Source: a virus. From it: a DNA stretch of 64,000 bases. The position numbers and the translations under genes were made by a program. Below are positions 29,465 to 35,990 of this stretch, one piece after another. Where the stretch lies: IMG/VR virus record IMGVR_UViG_3300037069_000769, positions 1 to 64,000 of that record. The stretch is one strand, 5' to 3'. The stretch's first letter is position 1; each line of letters starts with the position of its first letter. The notes below the pieces were generated by a model. The model did no database searches and was not told where the DNA came from. It saw only the letters and a list, made by a program, of their open reading frames with translations.

Positions 29465-29674
29465 TCCCGGACCCAAAGACCTACACCCGAGAAGTCTACC
29501 ATTTGACCGAGGTTGTTGCCTCAGCTAACTCCCCTGTGAGGGGTTTCCCGAGCGGCTTTCTGTAGCTCTAGGGTCCGGGATGGGGGTTGGGTGCTAGGCT
29601 TAGGTTAAAACAGTTACCGCCATTTCTGTCTCCCCTAGGCTGGGCTTAAGAGGGTTCGACTCCTTCTTCCCCCA
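29465..29674 (+). ncRNA. Candidate structured RNA with tRNA-like end
   Basis: TCCCGGACCC (29465-29474) pairs with GGGTCCGGGA (29571-29580), closing a 116-nt domain with an internal CCCC/GGGG hairpin. Then 29582-29674 starts GGGGG and ends GAGGG-TTCGACT-CCTTC-TTCCCCC-A, a T-arm and acceptor-like 3' strand of class II tRNA length (93 nt). No valid D-arm or anticodon arm could be drawn, so a tRNA is doubtful. Confidence 0.4.
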
Positions 29675-29678
29675 CTTT

Positions 29679-29692
29679 TGCAAACGTTTGCA
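29679..29692. repeat. TGCAAACGTTTGCA dispersed palindrome
   Basis: Perfect copy, intergenic, 9 nt before the ATG at 29702. Confidence 0.95.
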
Positions 29693-29701
29693 AGGAACAC
29701 T

Positions 29702-30112
29702 ATGAAGTATACAATCTGCGTTGATCTTGATGCAACCTTGGCTCAGTATGACGGTTGGAAAGGTGTAACGGAGATTGGGGACCCCTTTCCGGGTGCTGCT
29801 GAGTTTATGGCCTCTTTGAAGGCCCAGTACAATGTTGTTGTGTACACCACGAGAACTAATCTCGGCATTAACTGTGCTGAGGTTCCTGTGGGCACGGACT
29901 GCAAAGAGTACTTGATTGGGTTGATTGAGGCTTGGTTGACCGAGCATAAGATTCCCTTCGATAGCGTATTTGCAGGTCAGGGGAAACCCTTGTTTACGGC
30001 GTTGGTGGATGACCGGGCTGTATCTTGTCAGCCTGCTGCTAATCCTAACGCTTACGATGAGGTACTGAAAACTCTGAATTGCAAACGTTTGTACGGAGTA
30101 GCAAATGGGTAA
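29702..30112 (+). CDS. HAD-like phosphatase
   Basis: 136 aa, ATG with AAGGAAC upstream. C-V-D-L-D-A-T-L-A (about 5-13) is HAD motif I (D-x-D-x-T), and V-V-V-Y-T-T-R-T (about 46-53) is motif II with the conserved Thr. A later L-V-D-D-R-A is motif IV. Small HAD enzymes in phages dephosphorylate nucleotides, sugars or DNA ends; the substrate is not evident. A variant palindrome lies near the 3' end. Confidence 0.75.
   Translation: MKYTICVDLDATLAQYDGWKGVTEIGDPFPGAAEFMASLKAQYNVVVYTTRTNLGINCAEVPVGTDCKEYLIGLIEAWLTEHKIPFDSVFAGQGKPLFTALVDDRAVSCQPAANPNAYDEVLKTLNCKRLYGVANG
30080..30093. repeat. Variant palindrome TGCAAACGTTTGTA
   Basis: One mismatch, in the HAD gene 11 nt before the ATG at 30105. Confidence 0.75.
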
Positions 30113-30584
30113 AGCCTTTCGTACGTGGTGGCGGAGGCTACGCAAAGAGTGGGAATGGTTGTTCGGCCAGTCTCAGCCCAAACCAATGTCTAAATTCCAC
30201 CACAGAGTTCTTTCGTGGAGTTACTCCGGTATGAGTCTTGTTGCGAAAGTGAAGCTGTCATGGACTCCCTGCTCTGATCCCAAGATCACGGAGCAGAGGA
30301 TTCAGGTGACGGTCGGGGAAGTTGCTGGGGATGTGAAGGCTTTGCCTCCGACTCTTGGCGAGTTGGTGTTGGATGGCGTGCCCGCAAGTTCGCACCTGCA
30401 TGTTCGGGGCACGACTTACAACGGTTCGATGGAGTCGGATGCTCGCGTGTTTGACTTCGATCTGGGTGACTTGTCGAAGCCGTTGGCAATGGACGGGTTC
30501 TCGGTGAACGTCATGGAAGTTACCGACACCGCGATACCTCCGGTGCCGGTTGATCCAAACGCTCCTGCTTCGCCCCCTGCGTAA
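30105..30584 (+). CDS. Hypothetical protein
   Basis: 159 aa, overlapping the HAD gene by 8 nt. Basic, tryptophan-rich N-terminal helix (FRTWWRRLRKEWEWLF), then a beta-rich domain resembling an Ig-like or fibronectin-type fold (VKLSWTPCSDP, HVRGTTYNGSME), ending in a Pro-rich tail. ATG 30186 (M-S-K-F) could be an internal start for the beta domain alone. Confidence 0.6.
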   Translation: MGKAFRTWWRRLRKEWEWLFGQSQPKPMSKFHHRVLSWSYSGMSLVAKVKLSWTPCSDPKITEQRIQVTVGEVAGDVKALPPTLGELVLDGVPASSHLHVRGTTYNGSMESDARVFDFDLGDLSKPLAMDGFSVNVMEVTDTAIPPVPVDPNAPASPPA

Positions 30585-30602
30585 GTTGTCGGGTGAGTCG
30601 AT

Positions 30603-30637
30603 GGTTGCGGAGAGCATGAGTTCTCCGCAACCTTTTT
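30603..30637 (+). terminator. Intrinsic terminator
   Basis: GGTTGCGGAGA (30603-30613) pairs with TCTCCGCAACC (30622-30632), followed by TTTTT. Confidence 0.92.
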
Positions 30638-30671
30638 GTGTTTCCCGAGTATTAAGTAAGGAAAGTTGAGT

Positions 30672-31817
30672 ATGATTAAGGGCATTCAAGTCGGATTCGA
30701 CAAGACTGTGCAGGAAGCGGTCGTGAGAAACGTAGCTCAGGTGATGGCTACGGGGAGATTGATCCACGACACGTTTATTCCCAAATTTGAGGAAATCCTC
30801 ACCTCGATGACTGGGAAGAAAATTGCCCGTCTCTTCTCCTCTGACACAGCAGCACAGGAGTTACTCTTTCATGCCCTTGAGATTCGCGGACTCTGCCACT
30901 CTGAGCAGACAACCGTGATCTTCCAAGCCAACGGGTTTCCGTCTCCCGCATTTGCAGCGGTTCGGGCGGGGTACGCTGTGGGATGGGTTGACGTTGACCC
31001 GGAGACACTGGACATTGATTTGGGCCACCTTGAGCACTTGTGTCAGCAGCTTAAGAGTCAGGGCTCTTGGATTATCCTGAATGTGATGTCCACAGCGGGC
31101 CGGATTCCCGGAAATCTGCCGAAACTTTTATCCCTGTGTGCCCGGTACAATGTGCTGGTGATTGACGATGCGGCCCACAGTTTCGGATCACGCCGAGGGG
31201 AGGTTGGGGCCGGGACGTGGGGAGACTTTACGGTCTTTTCGTTTTACGCAACTAAGCCCATGTGTTGCGGTGAGGGCGGTGCCATCGTCTCTGACGACGT
31301 GGAGACGGTCGAGGCCTGCGAGTATCTGGCTCGGTACGGCAAGAAGAATCAGTTCGGGCCTCCGGTATGTGATTGGATGGGTTGGAGTAGTCGCCCAACT
31401 GAGTTGCTGGCCGCAGCAGCCGTGGGAATCTTCGGGGGATTTGCTGCCGCTACGGATCGTCGTCAGCAAGTGGCACTGAAGTACTTGAGTGATCTGCCCC
31501 CGAAGTACTTCCATCAGTACGACTTTGCTGGAAGCAACTTTTATAAGTTCCCGGTCCTGCCTAAGACGCCTATCGACCGGGAGAGATTTAAGACGGAGAT
31601 GAAGTCTCGGGGTGTGGAGATGTCGGCGGGTGTGTACGATTTCCCAACGTACCGTCAGCCGGCCTTTGGGGACAGTTTCAGATCGACTTACCTACCGGGA
31701 GCCGAGAAGTTTTGCCCTCAGCATCTGTGCCTCCCGATGCACGAGTTCCTTTCAGAGGGCGATGTCACCCACGTAATCAAGGCAGCAGTCGAGTCTTACG
31801 AGGCTCTCAGTGAGTAA
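30672..31817 (+). CDS. DegT/DnrJ/EryC1 sugar aminotransferase
   Basis: 381 aa from ATG 30672 (AAGGAAAG upstream; TTG 30666 is too close to it). PLP-dependent fold type I: I-D-D-A-A-H-S-F-G (about 165-173) and F-Y-A-T-K-P (about 191-196) with the Schiff-base Lys, followed by G-E-G-G-A. This family moves an amino group to a keto sugar on a nucleotide carrier. It fits with the neighbouring glycosyltransferases. Confidence 0.88.
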   Translation: MIKGIQVGFDKTVQEAVVRNVAQVMATGRLIHDTFIPKFEEILTSMTGKKIARLFSSDTAAQELLFHALEIRGLCHSEQTTVIFQANGFPSPAFAAVRAGYAVGWVDVDPETLDIDLGHLEHLCQQLKSQGSWIILNVMSTAGRIPGNLPKLLSLCARYNVLVIDDAAHSFGSRRGEVGAGTWGDFTVFSFYATKPMCCGEGGAIVSDDVETVEACEYLARYGKKNQFGPPVCDWMGWSSRPTELLAAAAVGIFGGFAAATDRRQQVALKYLSDLPPKYFHQYDFAGSNFYKFPVLPKTPIDRERFKTEMKSRGVEMSAGVYDFPTYRQPAFGDSFRSTYLPGAEKFCPQHLCLPMHEFLSEGDVTHVIKAAVESYEALSE

Positions 31818-31860
31818 GGCTGATTGAAGGTATGCACAACAAGCATGCCCATTAGCCGGG

Positions 31861-31890
31861 TACACGTTGGGACTATGGACCCAACGTGTA
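31861..31890 (+). terminator. Hairpin, possible terminator
   Basis: TACACGTTGGG (31861-31871) pairs with CCCAACGTGTA (31880-31890); the T-run after it is poor (TCTTTATG). Confidence 0.55.
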
Positions 31891-31926
31891 TCTTTATGTT
31901 GAAGTTCTTTTAAGCTGGAGAAGCTT

Positions 31927-33204
31927 ATGCGGATAGTGTTCCTGAAGCCCCCGTTCTTTCGCTTGGTCGGGAGCCACAATAACAAGATTCCGGTAGAGTT
32001 GAGTTACTGGCGGGGCGAGGCCACTCAATTGGGTGCAGAGACGTTCCTGTATAATGCTGACTACACGCCTGCGACCCGTTTTTGGTCGTGGCGTACTCTC
32101 TTCCAGCGTACTGACCTCTTCAAGCAGGCTGTGGATGGGGCAGCCGACCCCATGCTTTATGAGACGTTGGAATGTGTCTTGTCTCTCAAACCTGACGTAG
32201 TGGTTATCTCCAGCGATGATGTGTTTATCCCGACTGTGTGTCTGGATAACGCCTTTGTAAACGCTCGCCTAGCTCGGATGTTTCGGGTTCAGGGTGTTCG
32301 AACTGTTGGAGTTGGAAAATTTTTTAGCTCTGATATTCAGTTCGCCGAGAGTTTTGACCTGATCCTTAGGGGTGGGCCAAATACTGTCGGGGCTCGAATG
32401 ATTATGAGTGGGGTTGAGGGGGTACAGGATTGTGGGGCATGGGAACCTACTACCATGCCTAACATTTCTGAGGTGCTACCGGTTCCGGCTGCGATGGATT
32501 CCAGTTACGTGGTAACCCGTCGAGGGTGCAGTTTCCCCTGCTCATTCTGCTACAATACGTTAGTGTCTCCCCGATTTATCCGGAGACCCGTTGAGAATGT
32601 TCGGGATGACATTCTCAGCCGTATGCAGTCAGGACGATCTAAGTTCTATCTGACGGATCAGATATTCACAATTCACAACGATCATTTGAGAAATCTGCAT
32701 AAGTGTTTCTCCGAGAGTCCGGTTAGAGAGTGTACGTTCACCGTTGAAGGTCGATCCGAGTTGATTGCTCGTGATCCCGCAATGGTGGAGATGCTCAGAA
32801 AGCTGAACGTGACTGTCGTCAAGATGGGCGTGGAGAATGTCGGGGCCAAGTTTAACGCAACTAGCGAGAAGGATCAGAAGACCGACGGAATCCGCCATGC
32901 TGCAAAACTCCTTAAGGATGCTGGCATTCATGTGGTGGCTTACCTGCTCCTTGGAGGTGAAACATCCGTTGAGGAATACGAGGAGACTCTCGCATTCTGT
33001 AAAGAGGTCGGATTCGATTCCTACGTGATTAACGTGTGGAGTTATCCGATGGATGAACTTACCACTGCCAAATATCGGTACGATGCTCACTTCAGTACTG
33101 AGAAGTTGAAGCGTTGGGAAATTCCTATGGAGATTGTTGAGAAGTATCTTGATCTCCATGCGTCAAAGGGCGGCAATCCGAATCTCTCCTTCTTTGGGCT
33201 GTGA
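31927..33204 (+). CDS. Radical SAM enzyme with B12-like N-terminal domain
   Basis: 425 aa. R-R-G-C-S-F-P-C-S-F-C-Y (about 198-209) holds the C-x3-C-x2-C cluster that binds a 4Fe-4S center and SAM. The N-terminal ~150 residues start V-F-L-K-P-P-F-F and show V-V-V-I-S-S-D-D, as in cobalamin-binding domains of B12-radical SAM proteins, though D-x-H-x-x-G is not seen. Such enzymes methylate or rearrange inert carbons; the substrate could be a sugar or peptide made by this cluster. Confidence 0.85.
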   Translation: MRIVFLKPPFFRLVGSHNNKIPVELSYWRGEATQLGAETFLYNADYTPATRFWSWRTLFQRTDLFKQAVDGAADPMLYETLECVLSLKPDVVVISSDDVFIPTVCLDNAFVNARLARMFRVQGVRTVGVGKFFSSDIQFAESFDLILRGGPNTVGARMIMSGVEGVQDCGAWEPTTMPNISEVLPVPAAMDSSYVVTRRGCSFPCSFCYNTLVSPRFIRRPVENVRDDILSRMQSGRSKFYLTDQIFTIHNDHLRNLHKCFSESPVRECTFTVEGRSELIARDPAMVEMLRKLNVTVVKMGVENVGAKFNATSEKDQKTDGIRHAAKLLKDAGIHVVAYLLLGGETSVEEYEETLAFCKEVGFDSYVINVWSYPMDELTTAKYRYDAHFSTEKLKRWEIPMEIVEKYLDLHASKGGNPNLSFFGL

Positions 33205-34589
33205 GTATGATCCGACGACTTCTGTGTATCCCTGCTATCTCGACTCGATTTGAGGTGTGGCGGGAAAGTGATTTCATCGTGTATTTTCAACTGGCCAAAG
33301 AGTGGCCGGATGTTTTCGTTTATATTCCGGTGAATAGTGAAGCCGAAATCCCTAAGGAGTATAAGCTTCCTAATGTCGGATACCTTCAGGTGGGACGGTG
33401 GTTTCCGTTCGGTGCTAGTCAGGCTCTGATCTCCGATGAGCTTTATGGCCTGTTTAATCCCATCAATGGGAAGTATCAGGTCGATGCGATCATAACATCG
33501 AAGACTGTTGCTGCCTCTTTAATGAAACGTTTGTACTGGTTGACCGGAACAGTATCGGTGCCGGTGTTGATCCTTGAACCCAAGGCTGCGGGGTTGGGAT
33601 TTACTCACGATGAGGAGACTGAGGTAGACCTTAAACTTCGATCCCTTTCGTACTCGGAGTGTCCGACGTTTTTTGCTACCAAACGAGAGAAAGAGATGGC
33701 CGTCGGGGAAGCTCGACGGCATCTCGTATCGTCTGGGGTAGAGAAGGTGATTCGTAATGGGGTAGTTCGATCTCAAGGCATTCCAGCTCAGTACGTTGCA
33801 AACGTTTGCAAAAAGGTCGAGAAGTTTTCTAACTTCAGCCTTTTGTTTGCCGCTCGATTCAACTCGAACAAGCGATGGCAGGATGTGATGGACGTGTTCG
33901 AGGATTACAAGAAAAGTAATCGCGACGTCGAGCTGCATGCAGTTGGGCCCAAACCCCCGGACCTGCTTTTCAGTAGGTACAAGTCAGTAAAAGTTCACGC
34001 ATCTTTGCCGTACCCTGAGTACGTTGAGATGCTGAACCGATGTCACGTCAGCGTATCGATGAGTGATGAGGAGGGGTTTGCCGCGGGGTGGGCCGAGCAG
34101 ATTTGTACGGGGAACCCTGTGCTCCTCCCTGACAAACCGTGGGCTCACGCTTTGACGTACACTGGCGGAGACTCTTATCCGTTTCTGTATAAGAGTAAGA
34201 CCGAGCTGCTTGCCCTGATTAAGTGGTGTCAGCAGAACTACGGTAAAGCTAGGGTGATGATGTTGCCTTTTTCGGAGTACTTTGTAAAGAATCACGACAT
34301 CGCAGCAGTTGCCAGTGACATCCTGAAGGTGGTTGATCGAGCCTGCGAGGGAACCTACGATGGGTTTCACCATTGGAAGATCAGATTGGCCGCAATTATT
34401 CGGGAGATGCCCTTTCAAACGTTTACTATTTCTGACCTGATTGAAGCTGCTGGGAAGCAGGGGATCATTTTGGGATCAGAGGTGAAAGAGTATAGCTTAG
34501 GTTCCGCACGCAACGTGTATCGTTGGCTGTGTTCCCACTATACGATGATGTACGGACTGGACACTGCCTTTAAGAAGGGTGAAGTATGA
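33201..34589 (+). CDS. GT4-like glycosyltransferase
   Basis: 462 aa, GTG at 33201 overlapping the previous stop (ATG 33207 also possible). GT-B fold: L-L-F-A-A-R-F-N-S-N-K-R-W-Q-D (about 213-227) and S-M-S-D-E-E-G-F-A-A-G-W-A-E-Q-I (about 286-301), then G-N-P-V-L-L-P-D-K, match the donor-binding E-x7-E region and sugar-binding loop of family 4. Contains the palindrome encoding V-A-N-V-C-K. Confidence 0.78.
   Translation: MSMIRRLLCIPAISTRFEVWRESDFIVYFQLAKEWPDVFVYIPVNSEAEIPKEYKLPNVGYLQVGRWFPFGASQALISDELYGLFNPINGKYQVDAIITSKTVAASLMKRLYWLTGTVSVPVLILEPKAAGLGFTHDEETEVDLKLRSLSYSECPTFFATKREKEMAVGEARRHLVSSGVEKVIRNGVVRSQGIPAQYVANVCKKVEKFSNFSLLFAARFNSNKRWQDVMDVFEDYKKSNRDVELHAVGPKPPDLLFSRYKSVKVHASLPYPEYVEMLNRCHVSVSMSDEEGFAAGWAEQICTGNPVLLPDKPWAHALTYTGGDSYPFLYKSKTELLALIKWCQQNYGKARVMMLPFSEYFVKNHDIAAVASDILKVVDRACEGTYDGFHHWKIRLAAIIREMPFQTFTISDLIEAAGKQGIILGSEVKEYSLGSARNVYRWLCSHYTMMYGLDTAFKKGEV
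33797..33810. repeat. TGCAAACGTTTGCA dispersed palindrome
   Basis: Perfect copy inside the GT4-like gene. Confidence 0.95.
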
Positions 34590-35341
34590 GCGGAGTAGAA
34601 CATCGCGAGATCAAGTTAATTGATCCGATCCGGGTGAAGATTAACCAAATTCATCCTAATGAGTGGAACCCTAATCAGCAGTCAGACGAAACGTTTAACA
34701 TGCTGGTAGAGGAAATCCGTGAGGATGGTTTCGACCATCCCGTGAACCTCGTGCCCTGTGAGTGTGGGGAGATTGCGGGACTACACTACAAGTTAATTGG
34801 TGGGGAGCATCGATGGCGATCTGCTCACGTTTTGGGGATGCCCGAAATTCTCGCGGTAGTGCATACGGATTGGGACGAAATTCAGCAAAAATTGAAGACT
34901 GTCCGACGCAACCTGCTGTCTGGCGATCTGAACCCTCAGAAGTTTACGGAGTTGGTTCGATCTCTCGATGGACGTATAGACCGGGCATCCCTCCCGAAGC
35001 TTATGGGCTTTACTGATGATCGGGAGTTTGAGAAGTCTCTCTTGAAGGACTCAAGTAAGGCTCGGGATAAATCCTTCGTTGACAGTCTCATGGACGATGC
35101 TAAGAAGGCTAAAGTTGCGACTGACACGATTACCGACATCGTGGCCAACATTTTTGCTGGTAGTGATGAGACTCTTCCTGCCAACTTTTTGCTGTTCGGA
35201 TATAAAGGTAAGACTCATCTCTGCGTACTGTGTGATGAGCAGACGTGGAAAGCTGTGACTGGGATGATCGATCAGATTAAGTTGGACGGGACAAGAGTCA
35301 CAGAGTTTTTGACCGAGGCCATTGAACGTAAGTTGTCTTGA
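34586..35341 (+). CDS. ParB/Srx-fold protein
   Basis: 251 aa, ATGA overlap with the previous gene. V-K-I-N-Q-I-H-P-N-E-W-N-P-N near residue 16 and L-I-G-G-E-H-R-W-R-S-A (about 71-81) match the ParB N-terminal nucleotide-binding motif (G-E-R-R). Phage proteins of this type often precede terminase and act in genome handling or regulation. The C-terminal half is unassigned. Confidence 0.8.
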   Translation: MSGVEHREIKLIDPIRVKINQIHPNEWNPNQQSDETFNMLVEEIREDGFDHPVNLVPCECGEIAGLHYKLIGGEHRWRSAHVLGMPEILAVVHTDWDEIQQKLKTVRRNLLSGDLNPQKFTELVRSLDGRIDRASLPKLMGFTDDREFEKSLLKDSSKARDKSFVDSLMDDAKKAKVATDTITDIVANIFAGSDETLPANFLLFGYKGKTHLCVLCDEQTWKAVTGMIDQIKLDGTRVTEFLTEAIERKLS

Positions 35342-35351
35342 GGTTTCCAGC

Positions 35352-35990
35352 ATGACTGAAGATGTGATTAAACCACTTCACGAACTGTTGGAGTCGGTAA
35401 GCCGTAGGGACATTGACGAGACACCTGCGGAAAAGAAGTTGCGGGAGCTTAAAAGTCTCCCTGATGACGATAAGTACGCTAAGGTGTTTGAGTTAAAGAT
35501 GCGAGGGGTGCCGGCAAGCTCCATATCCCGCATCTTTGATGTCGATACTAGCACCGTTCATAGATGGCTTCGACAGTACGCTGAGAGTTACCGTACGCGG
35601 ATCGAGCAGGAACCTGCTGCCAACATCATCGCCGAGTCTATGCAATTCCTTAACGCAATTGAGGAGTTGTGTTTATATGAGGTCGATCAAATTACTACTG
35701 AGGAAACCCGCACTGACCCTAAGACGGGTGAGGTACTACGGGTAACTTCGGTTCAAAGTAATGGGGTGAAGGTAAAGTACATCCAATCTGTCCTTAAGGC
35801 TCGTCAGATGATGTTGGACCTACTGGTTCAAACTGGCGTACTGCCGAGGGAGAGTTCTGATATGTACAAACGCATGGAAGCTGAGAAGAAGATCGATGAG
35901 ACTGATTTGAGTAAGGTTGCTGATGCCACCTCTCGTGAGGAATTGGAACGGCGACTTGTTGAAGCTTTAAGTAAGGATATGAAGCTGTAA
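35352..35990 (+). CDS. Terminase small subunit-like HTH protein
   Basis: 212 aa from ATG 35352. G-V-P-A-S-S-I-S-R-I-F-D-V-D-T-S-T-V-H-R (about 51-70) is a helix-turn-helix, followed by a helical region and a coiled C terminus, as in DNA-recognition subunits of terminases. It directly precedes the large subunit with a 1-nt overlap, which supports the role. Confidence 0.72.
   Translation: MTEDVIKPLHELLESVSRRDIDETPAEKKLRELKSLPDDDKYAKVFELKMRGVPASSISRIFDVDTSTVHRWLRQYAESYRTRIEQEPAANIIAESMQFLNAIEELCLYEVDQITTEETRTDPKTGEVLRVTSVQSNGVKVKYIQSVLKARQMMLDLLVQTGVLPRESSDMYKRMEAEKKIDETDLSKVADATSREELERRLVEALSKDMKL

Noticed and set aside
29582-29674. Functional tRNA
   Set aside because: T-arm is good, but two acceptor positions mismatch and no seven-base anticodon loop or D-arm can be drawn.
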